NCBI RefSeq assembly: GCF_900116665.1
Contig: NZ_FPBK01000016.1
Span: 1 to 64,000 of the forward strand
Length of the DNA: 64,000 nucleotides
Direction of reading: 5' to 3'
DNA from: Pustulibacterium marinum
Lineage (GTDB): Bacteria; Bacteroidota; Bacteroidia; Flavobacteriales; Flavobacteriaceae
Positions 44,953-52,195 of this stretch are shown one piece after another (position 1 is the first letter of the stretch; every line of letters begins with the position of its first letter). Under the pieces are notes generated by a model. It was not told the DNA's origin, did not search any database, and worked only from the letters and a program-made list of their open reading frames with translations. A program made the position numbers and the translations under genes.

Positions 44953-45756
44953 ATGGAAAAATCATTGAAAAATCAAGTAGCCATCGTAACCGGTGGTAGT
45001 TCTGGTATTGGTAAAGGCGTTGCTATTTATCTAGGTAAAGCAGGTGCAAAAGTAGCTGTAAATTATCATTCAGATGAAGAAGGTGCTAACGATACTGTAA
45101 ACCAAATTAAAGAAGCAGGAGGAGAGGCATTTGCAATTCAAGCAGATGTAGCCGATGAAGCCTCTGTAGAACATATGTTCGACAAGGTTTTTGAAACCTA
45201 TGAAAACCTAGATATTCTAGTAAGCAATGCAGGTCTACAAAAAGACGCAGCTTTCGAAAATATGGAATTAAAAGACTGGAATTTAGTTTTAAACACCATA
45301 CTTACTGGTGCATTTTTATGTTCTCAAAAAGCTGTAAAATATTTTATGAAAAGGGGAGTAGTGGATGATGTGAGTAAAGCTGCGGGAAAAATTGTTTTTA
45401 TGAGTTCCGTTCACCAAGAAATTCCTTGGGCAGGTCATATCAATTATGCTACAGCAAAAGGTGGTCTTACAGAATTTATGCGAACACTTTCACAAGAGAT
45501 TGCACACAAAAAAATAAGAGTGAACAGCGTAGCTCCAGGCGCCATTGCAACACCAATTAATGAAGATGTTTGGAAAGATGATGAAAAGCGGAAAGAATTA
45601 TTAAAGTTAATTCCTTATGGAAGAATTGGTGAGCCAGAAGATATTGCGGAAACAGTACTTTGGCTGGTTTCAGATAAATCAGATTACGTAAACGGAACTA
45701 CCATTTTTGTTGATGGTGGAATGTCACTATATCCAGGATTCATTGGAAATGGTTGA
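44953..45756 (+). CDS. SDR-family oxidoreductase (glucose 1-dehydrogenase-like)
   Basis: The 267-residue classical short-chain dehydrogenase has NAD(P)-binding TGGSSGIGKGVAIYLGKAGAKVAVNYHS, NAGLQKDAAFENM, catalytic Ser in VFMSSVHQEIPW and YxxxK in NYATAKGGLTEF. VNSVAPGAIATPIN matches the glucose dehydrogenase-like subgroup, whose Bacillus members oxidise glucose. A chain-specific insert (MKRGVVDDVSKAAG) lies between the NxxG and Ser. The substrate cannot be fixed from sequence. It lies 9 bases after the VWA-like gene. Confidence 0.85.
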   Translation: MEKSLKNQVAIVTGGSSGIGKGVAIYLGKAGAKVAVNYHSDEEGANDTVNQIKEAGGEAFAIQADVADEASVEHMFDKVFETYENLDILVSNAGLQKDAAFENMELKDWNLVLNTILTGAFLCSQKAVKYFMKRGVVDDVSKAAGKIVFMSSVHQEIPWAGHINYATAKGGLTEFMRTLSQEIAHKKIRVNSVAPGAIATPINEDVWKDDEKRKELLKLIPYGRIGEPEDIAETVLWLVSDKSDYVNGTTIFVDGGMSLYPGFIGNG

Positions 45757-45815
45757 TGTAACATTTCACTAGAAATACCGACCAATAAGGTAATCAATTC
45801 AAAACAACTTTAATA

Positions 45816-46631
45816 ATGAATAAATTACCTAAAGGAATTATCGGTATTGCGATTATCTTAATTATAGTACTCATTTTTGTTGCGAAATCAACGGTAACCA
45901 TTGGTTCTGGTGAAGCTGGAGTTTTATACAGAACTTTTGCAGGCGGTGTTGTAACAGATGAGCCACCACTGGGAGAAGGTTTTCACTTAGTAGCGCCTTG
46001 GAACAAGATTTTCGTTTACGAAGTTCGTCAACAAGAATTATCTGAGAAAATGCAAGTATTATCTTCAAATGGACTGGAAATTAAATTGGACGCTACTATT
46101 TGGTTTCAACCAGAATATGCTGAATTAGGAGATTTGCACCAACAAAAAGGAGAGAATTATGTAGAACGCGTAATTCGTCCAGCATTGAGATCTGCAGCAA
46201 GAAGTATTGTGGGTAGATATACTCCGGAACAATTGTATTCTACAAAAAGAGATGCCATTCAAAATGAAATTTTTGAAGACACTAAAGAAATTTTAGACGA
46301 TCAATATGTGCAATTAAATCAAGTTTTGGTGCGTGATGTTACTTTACCACCAACCATTAAAGATGCAATTGAGCGTAAATTGAAACAGGAACAAGAATCT
46401 TTGGAATATGAATTCCGTTTAGCTAAAGCTCAAAAGGAAGCGGAACGTCAACGTATTGAAGCAGAAGGTAAAGCAAAAGCGAATAATATTTTGAATGCTT
46501 CTTTGAGTGATAAAATTCTGAAAGAAAAAGGAATTCAAGCAACCATTGAGCTTTCAAAATCACCAAATTCAAAAGTCGTGGTAATTGGAAGCGGAGATGA
46601 TGGTTTACCAGTAATTCTAGGAAATCAATAG
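45816..46631 (+). CDS. Prohibitin-family SPFH-domain membrane protein
   Basis: The 271-residue protein has one N-terminal transmembrane segment (GIIGIAIILIIVLIFVAKS) and a SPFH/band 7 domain at about 25-210 (GSGEAGVLYRTFAGGVV, then FHLVAPWNKIFVYEVRQQELSEKMQVLSSNGLEI). A coiled-coil helix rich in Lys and Glu follows (EFRLAKAQKEAERQRIEAEGKAKAN). Such proteins form ring-like scaffolds in bacterial membranes and help control proteases such as FtsH. The C-terminus ends VVVIGSGDDGLPVILGNQ. It follows the SDR gene by 59 bases. Confidence 0.92.
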   Translation: MNKLPKGIIGIAIILIIVLIFVAKSTVTIGSGEAGVLYRTFAGGVVTDEPPLGEGFHLVAPWNKIFVYEVRQQELSEKMQVLSSNGLEIKLDATIWFQPEYAELGDLHQQKGENYVERVIRPALRSAARSIVGRYTPEQLYSTKRDAIQNEIFEDTKEILDDQYVQLNQVLVRDVTLPPTIKDAIERKLKQEQESLEYEFRLAKAQKEAERQRIEAEGKAKANNILNASLSDKILKEKGIQATIELSKSPNSKVVVIGSGDDGLPVILGNQ

Positions 46632-46656
46632 ATTTTTAAAAATATATAACTCGTTA

Positions 46657-46683
46657 AAACATCCCCATTTATGGGGATGTTTC
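46657..46683 (+). terminator. Terminator after the prohibitin-like gene
   Basis: AACATCCCCAT (46658-46668) and ATGGGGATGTT (46671-46681) form the stem, extended by an A-T pair at 46657 and 46682. The T-run is short. Confidence 0.75.
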
Positions 46684-46923
46684 TGTGCGTATAATTTTCA
46701 GAACTTTAGAAAACTAAATATAATAACGTAAATTCTTTGTGTTAGAAAGCTCGGTTAGAATAGTGAAGTAATTAAGTAATTAGTTGCATGCCAATGAAAA
46801 TAATTAGTTTAGTGTATCTGAAAATTAGATAGTTACAAATATAACAAACAGTTAAAAATATACTTTTATAGATAAAAAGTTATACTATTCTATGTATTTC
46901 ATCGATTTTTTGTGCCGATAATC
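46684..46923. other. AT-rich spacer without recognised feature
   Basis: The 386-base gap between the prohibitin-like gene and the next gene holds the terminator at its left end and a promoter at its right end (46924-46953). Between them I see no gene, tRNA or repeat. Confidence 0.6.
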
Positions 46924-46953
46924 TTGATCTTTAAGTAAATAAGCTTATATTTG
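46924..46953 (+). promoter_or_regulatory. Canonical promoter of the 98-residue gene
   Basis: TTG (46924-46926), a 19-base spacer and TATATTTG (46946-46953) match the Bacteroidota consensus exactly. The expected start is near 46960, 58 bases before the ATG. Confidence 0.7.
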
Positions 46954-46957
46954 AAGC

Positions 46958-46983
46958 ATTAAAAGTTCCCCAATACTTTTAAT
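46958..46983 (+). promoter_or_regulatory. 5'-end hairpin in the leader of the 98-residue gene
   Basis: ATTAAAAGT (46958-46966), loop TCCCCAAT and ACTTTTAAT (46975-46983) form a perfect 9-bp stem placed at the very start of the predicted transcript. It could stabilise the mRNA or bind a regulator. Confidence 0.4.
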
Positions 46984-47017
46984 TTGATTGGTATAATTAA
47001 CGAAACCTACTTTATTC

Positions 47018-47314
47018 ATGGAAGAAGAATTACTTAAGAGAAATTCTGTAGAAATCTGTAAAGATTTCTATGAAGAAGAAACGTTAGACGGTAAACGAAG
47101 GATCGGTGATAAATTAGTAACTTATTTAATAAGTAATAGTTTTCATGACAGTAAATCGGTTAGAGATATATTAAAACCAATACTACAGTTACATGTAGAT
47201 ACTTTTGAACGTACAAACATCAAACTAAAACCCAACAATTTGATTATGATTGTTGAGGATTTTTTTAAAGATAAAATAACCAACCACCTAGATACAGAAA
47301 AAAGAGCTTCCTAA
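47018..47314 (+). CDS. 98-residue protein of unknown function
   Basis: The product has no signal peptide or membrane segment. It is predicted mostly helical (KRNSVEICKDFYEEETLDGKRRIGDKLVTYLI, then SKSVRDILKPILQLHVDTFERTNIKLKPNN). I recognise no family. It is transcribed alone from a canonical promoter with a leader hairpin, and its terminator stem overlaps its last codons. This compact independent unit suggests a regulated small protein, though that is inference. Confidence 0.65.
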   Translation: MEEELLKRNSVEICKDFYEEETLDGKRRIGDKLVTYLISNSFHDSKSVRDILKPILQLHVDTFERTNIKLKPNNLIMIVEDFFKDKITNHLDTEKRAS

Positions 47315-47330
47315 TAAGCTCTTTTTTTTT
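47298..47330 (+). terminator. Terminator overlapping the end of the 98-residue gene
   Basis: AAAAAAGAGCTT (47298-47309), loop CCTAAT and AAGCTCTTTTTT (47316-47327) run into more T. The left arm is coding and the stop codon lies in the loop. Confidence 0.88.
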
Positions 47331-47567
47331 GATATAAAAAACAATTCGCTAGTGTAATCTTTTGCAAGTGTTATTTCTATTCAAATCTAAGTGCGAATAC
47401 TAAAATCGCAAACTTTGAATTATGGTCTTATTGATAATTTTCTATATAGTGAAATTGAAATGATATTCAGAATAAATTCAAAATGTATTTATATTTAATT
47501 GATCTATAATTTACCTTATGTAAAATAGAAATTATCAGAAATACTTCTATGTGTTCTCTTTTATATT

Positions 47568-47575
47568 TATTTTTG
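47568..47575 (+). promoter_or_regulatory. -7 box of the DUF3817 gene
   Basis: TATTTTTG lies 20 bases before the ATG at 47595. No -33 TTG is seen. The rest of the 264-base gap (47331-47567) shows nothing recognised. Confidence 0.4.
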
Positions 47576-47594
47576 CAATCTTAAAACCAAATAA

Positions 47595-47870
47595 ATGAAT
47601 ATTAGAAGCTTTAGAATTGTAAGTATCCTTGAAGGTATATCCTATTTATCTTTTGTAATCACCATGCCTCTTAAATATAGTTACCATATAGAATGGCCAA
47701 ACAAAATTGTGGGTATGGCACACGGAATTTTATTTGTCCTTTATGTATTTATGGCTTTCAGTTTTAAAAAACAGCAAAATTGGAATCTAAAAGATTTAGC
47801 GATTATTCTACTTTGTTCTGTCATTCCTTTTGGAGCTTTTTGGATGGAAAGAAAATACTTGAAGTCGTAA
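47595..47870 (+). CDS. DUF3817 integral membrane protein
   Basis: The 91-residue protein has three membrane segments (ILEGISYLSFVITMPLKY, IVGMAHGILFVLYVFMAFSF, LAIILLCSVIPFGAFWMER). The motifs EGxSYLxFVxxMPLKY, GxxHGxLF and PFGxFxxERxxLK match DUF3817, a family found in Actinobacteria and Bacteroidota with no known role. Length is typical. It stands 55 bases before the thioredoxin gene on the same strand. Confidence 0.85.
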   Translation: MNIRSFRIVSILEGISYLSFVITMPLKYSYHIEWPNKIVGMAHGILFVLYVFMAFSFKKQQNWNLKDLAIILLCSVIPFGAFWMERKYLKS

Positions 47871-47925
47871 CAATTGTAACATTTCTTCTTTTTGATTATT
47901 TGTAATTTTATAAAAAATAAAAATT

Positions 47926-48222
47926 ATGAGTAGTTTTTCAGAATTAATAAATCAACCAAAACCAGTATTAATCGACTTTTTTGCTGATTGGTGTGGGCCT
48001 TGTAAAGCTGTGGCTCCTATTTTACATAACGTTAAGGGACAATTTGGAGATCAAGTATCGATTTTAAAAATTGATGTAGATAAAAATCAAGCCTTAGCGG
48101 CTAAATATCAAATTCGTGGCGTTCCTACTTTAATGATTTTTAAAGAAGGTAAGCAAATTTGGAGACAATCTGGTGTAGTTCCCGAGAGCGAATTATCTCG
48201 AATACTTAAAGAAACTATTTAG
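47926..48222 (+). CDS. Thioredoxin-family protein
   Basis: The 98-residue cytosolic protein has the active site WCGPC (Cys23 and Cys26) in DFFADWCGPCKAVAPI. The cis-proline is in RGVPTLMIFKEGK. It lacks a signal peptide and is slightly shorter than E. coli TrxA (108 residues). It is probably a general disulfide reductant served by thioredoxin reductase. Confidence 0.92.
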   Translation: MSSFSELINQPKPVLIDFFADWCGPCKAVAPILHNVKGQFGDQVSILKIDVDKNQALAAKYQIRGVPTLMIFKEGKQIWRQSGVVPESELSRILKETI

Positions 48223-48229
48223 GTGCTGT

Positions 48230-48314
48230 TGTTAATAACTTATTTTCCATAAAACATCAATAATTATGTACCTTTGCATGAGTTTGTTAGCAATTTCAAA
48301 CTAAGTTATTAACA
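48230..48314. repeat. 13-bp inverted repeat around the oxygenase promoter
   Basis: TGTTAATAACTTA (48230-48242) and its exact complement TAAGTTATTAACA (48302-48314) flank the TACCTTTG -7 box at 48269-48276. A further copy of GTTAATAACTTA occurs at 50249-50260, after the SUI1 gene. It resembles the reverse of a DnaA box (TGTGGATAA), differing at two central positions. Confidence 0.5.
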
Positions 48315-48328
48315 GTAAAAACCAGATA

Positions 48329-49279
48329 ATGAATAGGATTCCAAGTGTAGATCTACGCGATTTTTTATCGGACGATCCAAAAAGAAAAGAAAAATTTACA
48401 AAGGAAATTGGTGATGCGTATGAACAAATTGGTTTTGTAGCATTAAAAGGACATTTTCTTTCAGATGAGCTGATAGATAATTTATATGCAGAAATAAAGA
48501 AGTTTTTTGAACTACCTGTAGATACCAAAGAAAAATATGAAATTGAAGGTATTGGTGGTCAACGTGGTTATACTTCTTTTGGTAAAGAAAGTGCCAAAGG
48601 AAAAAAAGAAGGTGATTTAAAAGAGTTTTGGCATTTTGGTCAATATGTAGAAAATAATCCTGAACTTGAAAAGGTTTATCCTCCCAATGTAATGGTTGAT
48701 GAATTACCAGGTTTTAATGAAGTTGGTAAAGAAACATACAAAATGCTGGAAAAAACAGCACAATATGTGCTAAGAGCTTTGGCTTTGCATTTAGACTTAG
48801 AGGAAACTTATTTTGATAAATACATCAAAAATGGGAATTCTATTTTAAGACCTATCCACTACCCGCCTATCAAAGAAGAACCTAAAAATGCAGTAAGAGC
48901 TGCAGCACATGGTGATATCAATTTGATTACCTTATTAATGGGTGCACAAGGAAAAGGTTTACAGGTGCAAAACCATAAAGGGGAATGGATAGATGCTATT
49001 GCTGAACCAGATGAGTTGATGATAAATGTTGGTGATATGCTTTCTAGACACACAAATAATAGATTGAAATCAACAATTCACCAAGTTACCAATCCTCCAA
49101 AAGAATTGTGGGGAACTTCTAGATATTCTATTCCATTCTTCATGCATCCAGTAAGTGAAATGCCTTTGGATTGTTTAGAAAATTGTATTGATGAAGAGCA
49201 TCCTAAACAGTATGACGATATTACGGCAGGTGAATTTCTTCATGAACGTTTAGTAGAGCTAGGATTAATTAAAAAATAG
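48329..49279 (+). CDS. 2-oxoglutarate/Fe(II) oxygenase, isopenicillin N synthase family
   Basis: The 316-residue enzyme has the N-terminal DIOX_N domain (IPSVDLRDFLSDDPKRKEKFTKEIGDAYEQIGFVAL). The jelly-roll core carries HxD in AAAHGDINLITLL, the distal His in NNRLKSTIHQV, and the RxS 2-oxoglutarate anchor in SRYSIPFFMHP. It belongs with flavobacterial iron/2-oxoglutarate oxygenases of unknown substrate, so the name isopenicillin N synthase reflects the fold only. A hairpin terminator follows. The promoter is flanked by a 13-bp inverted repeat. Confidence 0.9.
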   Translation: MNRIPSVDLRDFLSDDPKRKEKFTKEIGDAYEQIGFVALKGHFLSDELIDNLYAEIKKFFELPVDTKEKYEIEGIGGQRGYTSFGKESAKGKKEGDLKEFWHFGQYVENNPELEKVYPPNVMVDELPGFNEVGKETYKMLEKTAQYVLRALALHLDLEETYFDKYIKNGNSILRPIHYPPIKEEPKNAVRAAAHGDINLITLLMGAQGKGLQVQNHKGEWIDAIAEPDELMINVGDMLSRHTNNRLKSTIHQVTNPPKELWGTSRYSIPFFMHPVSEMPLDCLENCIDEEHPKQYDDITAGEFLHERLVELGLIKK

Positions 49280-49298
49280 TTCTAAAAGATATATTTAT

Positions 49299-49336
49299 AA
49301 AAAGCGCTATTCTATTTGTTAGATAGCGCTTTTTTT
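49299..49336 (+). terminator. Rho-independent terminator after the oxygenase gene
   Basis: AAAAAGCGCTA plus TCTA (from 49299) pairs with TAGA plus TAGCGCTTTTT with one bulged T, followed by more T residues. Confidence 0.88.
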
Positions 49337-49349
49337 AGTTTCTTTTTTG

Positions 49350-49886
49350 ATGAAAAATACAATCAATATGAAAAAAAAGTTTCCTGCAGCGATGCCGCCG
49401 CCTACTTCAGATCTCACATATATAACTAGTCAAATAGTTGAAGACGCAACTCAAATGTCGCAAGAAAGTCCAAGGAAGCGAATCATTTATCCATTTCATA
49501 AAAAGGATGAGGATACTTTGCATCGAATGTTTAATGTGGTGCAACCAAAGACATACATAGTTCCTCATTATCATTTAAATGAACAAAAATCTGAATCAAT
49601 CATCGTTTTAAAAGGAGGAATTCGTTTCATTACGTTTTACGATGATGGTAAAATCAAATCGTACCAAAATGTATATGCGGGCTCAAATGTTTTTGGAGTA
49701 GATTTAGAACCTTCGGTAATCCATACATTTTTAGTTTTAGAACCTGATACTGTTATTTTTGAGGTAAAACCGGGACCTTACGTAAAAAGCACGGATAAAA
49801 GTTTTATGGATTGGGCTCCAAAAGAAGATGATTTAGATGCTGAAGAATATCTCAATGAGTTATTGAGGAAAACAGAAAATGAATAA
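49350..49886 (+). CDS. WbuC-type cupin metalloprotein
   Basis: The 178-residue protein has a WbuC/cupin core: PRKRIIYPFHKKDEDTLHRMFNVV, then YIVPHYHLNEQKSESIIVLKGG with the metal-binding His pair. It continues with SNVFGVDLEPSVIHTFLVLEPDTVIFEVKPGPY. WbuC homologues sit in O-antigen or sugar pathways, but no such genes are near. The ATG at 49350 is preferred over a TTG three bases before it. An ATG at 49368 is also possible. Confidence 0.75.
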   Translation: MKNTINMKKKFPAAMPPPTSDLTYITSQIVEDATQMSQESPRKRIIYPFHKKDEDTLHRMFNVVQPKTYIVPHYHLNEQKSESIIVLKGGIRFITFYDDGKIKSYQNVYAGSNVFGVDLEPSVIHTFLVLEPDTVIFEVKPGPYVKSTDKSFMDWAPKEDDLDAEEYLNELLRKTENE

Positions 49887-49923
49887 GTTTTTAGAATTCC
49901 TTCAAACTTTATAATTTTATCAA

Positions 49924-50253
49924 ATGGATTTACAAGATCAACTTAAAAATTTATTTCCTGACCACGAATTTCAGGAAGAACAAACACCTCAAAAGAGCGA
50001 AAAAAATATTTGGATGCAGGAAGAACCTTTGTTATGCAAATATGAAAAACGCAAGGGAAAAGCTCAAACCATCATCGCTGGTTACACGGGAGCTGATGAG
50101 GATTTTAAAAAATTAGCGAAAGAATTGAAAACGACTTTGAGCGTTGGTGGAAGTTTTAAAAACGATGAAATTATTATTCAGGGAGACTATAGAGATAAAA
50201 TCATGGAACTCTTGAAGAATAAGGGTTTTCGAGTGAAAAGGGTTGGTGGTTAA
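49924..50253 (+). CDS. SUI1/eIF1-family translation factor
   Basis: The 109-residue protein has the SUI1 core in its C-terminal two thirds: CKYEKRKGKAQTIIAGYTGADEDFKKLAKELKTTLSVGGSFKNDEIIIQGDYRDKI. KRKGK and GGSFKNDEIIIQG are family hallmarks. Bacterial homologues of E. coli YciH bind the ribosome and affect start fidelity under stress. The N-terminus (LKNLFPDHEFQEEQTPQKSE) is a flexible acidic lead. Confidence 0.9.
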   Translation: MDLQDQLKNLFPDHEFQEEQTPQKSEKNIWMQEEPLLCKYEKRKGKAQTIIAGYTGADEDFKKLAKELKTTLSVGGSFKNDEIIIQGDYRDKIMELLKNKGFRVKRVGG

Positions 50254-50335
50254 TAACTTATGTGAAATTTAATGTAAACTTTTAGTTAATATTTTTTACA
50301 TTTATCATCCCTAACTAAATTTTAAACTAAGTACG

Positions 50336-51253
50336 ATGAATAAAATCCTTCACATTACCAACGGTGATTCATTGACAGATGTTTTGAAAAAATTACCGGT
50401 GAAAGGAGAGATCATTACCTGGCGCGAAGTACTCTGCGAAGGTAAAACTACTACCGATGTAGGTAGTGAATCTTTCTGGAAAACCCGTTTTGAACATTTC
50501 AAATCAAACTACAAAGTCACAAAGCAATCGTTTATTGAGAAAACCTTAAAAGAATACAGACGTCTCTGTAATGAAAAACAACAGGATGAAATTGTCCTTT
50601 GGTTTGATAACGACCTTTTCTGTCAAATAAATATGATTGCCGTAATTAGTTGGCTGAAGAAATTTCGACAGGGCGTGCAGGTTTCACTTGTATCTCCGCC
50701 AAAACTTGAGCAATTTTTTTCTGATAAAACAGAAGAACAATTACTTAAAATGTTTGAAAAAAGAGTTCATTTAACCTCGGATGATATTGCTACTGCCGAT
50801 TATGCTTGGCAAATTTATTGTAGTGACTCCCCTATTCGACTAGAAAATTTCGCTTCTCTTAACTCCTCTCAATTCGATTTCTTATCTACCGCTTTAGAAG
50901 CACATTTATCAAGATTCCCATCAATTCAAAACGGCTTAAATTCAGTAGAAAATTTCGTTTTAAATGAAGCTACCAAAAGTAAATTAAAATCCAAAGAAGA
51001 ATTGATAGCCATGTCTCTTAAAAATCAAAAGGTTTTTGGTTACGGAGATCTTCAGTATGAAAACGTAATTGCTACCATTCGCCCTTTGTTTCACACGTTC
51101 AATCCGGTAGTACTTTCTAAAAAAGGGAAAGAAATAGTAGATGGCGCTGCAAATTTCTATGCAGAACTAAGAAACGATGATATTTTCCTTGGAGGAAGTA
51201 AAAAATATGATTTTCTTTACAACGAAAGTTCAGGAAAATTACTTAAACTATAA
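50336..51253 (+). CDS. DUF1835-containing protein
   Basis: The 305-residue protein begins with the DUF1835 pattern: ILHITNGDSLTDVLKKLPVKGEIITWREVLCEGKT, then EIVLWFDNDLFCQINMIAVISWL. A helical C-terminal region of about 130 residues follows. The family is probably an alpha/beta hydrolase-like or nucleotide-binding fold of unknown role, common in Bacteroidota. It lies 3 bases before the nucleoside phosphorylase gene, suggesting a shared transcript and perhaps a nucleotide or nucleoside substrate (inference). Confidence 0.8.
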   Translation: MNKILHITNGDSLTDVLKKLPVKGEIITWREVLCEGKTTTDVGSESFWKTRFEHFKSNYKVTKQSFIEKTLKEYRRLCNEKQQDEIVLWFDNDLFCQINMIAVISWLKKFRQGVQVSLVSPPKLEQFFSDKTEEQLLKMFEKRVHLTSDDIATADYAWQIYCSDSPIRLENFASLNSSQFDFLSTALEAHLSRFPSIQNGLNSVENFVLNEATKSKLKSKEELIAMSLKNQKVFGYGDLQYENVIATIRPLFHTFNPVVLSKKGKEIVDGAANFYAELRNDDIFLGGSKKYDFLYNESSGKLLKL

Positions 51254-51256
51254 TTC

Positions 51257-52123
51257 ATGATCAAAGAATCGGAATTGATATTGAACCCAGATGGGAGCAT
51301 TTATCATTTAAATTTATTACCCGAAGATATAGCATCAACAATTATAACTGTAGGCGACCCGAAAAGGGTCGCTCGCATTTCTGCTCATTTTGATGTTATT
51401 GAAGTAAAAAAAGAAAAGCGCGAATTCGTTACACATACAGGTATTTATAAAGGAAAGAGAATTACTGTAATTGCTACAGGAATTGGTCCTGATAATATTG
51501 ATATTGTGCTTAATGAATTGGATGCACTTGTTAATATTGATTTTAAAACCAGAAAGATCAAAGATGAACTAACGTCTTTAAATATCATAAGAATAGGTAC
51601 TTCTGGATCTTTACAAGCCGATATTCCCGTTGATAGTTTTGTACTTGGTAAATATGGTTTAGGTTTAGATAACATGCTTCGTTCTTACGATTTAACAGGT
51701 ATTACTGAAACTAAAATTGAAGAGGCTTTTGTTCAACATACCAATTGGGATTTAGACAAAGGGAAACCTACAGTTATCAAAGGAAGCGAAGTATTGTTGA
51801 ATAAAATTCAATCTGAGAAAACATTTACGGGTTTCACAGCAACTGCTGGAGGTTTTTATGGACCTCAAGGAAGAGTTTTACGTTTACCGCTTCAGGATGC
51901 TGAATTGAATCATAAAATGGATAGTTTTTCTTTTGAGGGTACTAAACTGACCAATTTAGAAATGGAAACATCGGCAATTTATGGTTTAAGTAAAATGTTG
52001 GGACATGAAGCGCTGTCGGCCAATGCGATTATTGCGAATAGAGCCAATCAAACTTTTTCTAAAGATCCATATAAAGTAGTTGATGAGTTGATAGAATATG
52101 TATTGTTTAAGCTAAGCTTGTAA
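51257..52123 (+). CDS. Nucleoside phosphorylase (uridine-phosphorylase-like)
   Basis: The 288-residue protein is a PNP/UDP-family trimer- or hexamer-forming enzyme. The phosphate site is in TIITVGDPKRVARI. VIATGIGPDNIDIVLNEL and IIRIGTSGSLQADIPVDS are family signatures. METSAIYGLSKMLGHEALSANAIIANR contains the ribose-binding ME and the base-site Asn. It likely cleaves a nucleoside with phosphate to base and ribose 1-phosphate. Whether uridine or purine is preferred is not decided. It is co-transcribed with the DUF1835 gene. Confidence 0.88.
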   Translation: MIKESELILNPDGSIYHLNLLPEDIASTIITVGDPKRVARISAHFDVIEVKKEKREFVTHTGIYKGKRITVIATGIGPDNIDIVLNELDALVNIDFKTRKIKDELTSLNIIRIGTSGSLQADIPVDSFVLGKYGLGLDNMLRSYDLTGITETKIEEAFVQHTNWDLDKGKPTVIKGSEVLLNKIQSEKTFTGFTATAGGFYGPQGRVLRLPLQDAELNHKMDSFSFEGTKLTNLEMETSAIYGLSKMLGHEALSANAIIANRANQTFSKDPYKVVDELIEYVLFKLSL

Positions 52124-52166
52124 ACTTCTTAACAAGTTTTTAAAGCTTTTTTAGTGAGTTAGTCCT

Positions 52167-52174
52167 TATTTTTG
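52167..52174 (+). promoter_or_regulatory. -7 box of ppk1
   Basis: TATTTTTG lies 21 bases before the ppk1 ATG at 52196. No -33 TTG at the standard distance. Confidence 0.4.
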
Positions 52175-52195
52175 GAAAGAACAGGAAACTAACTC

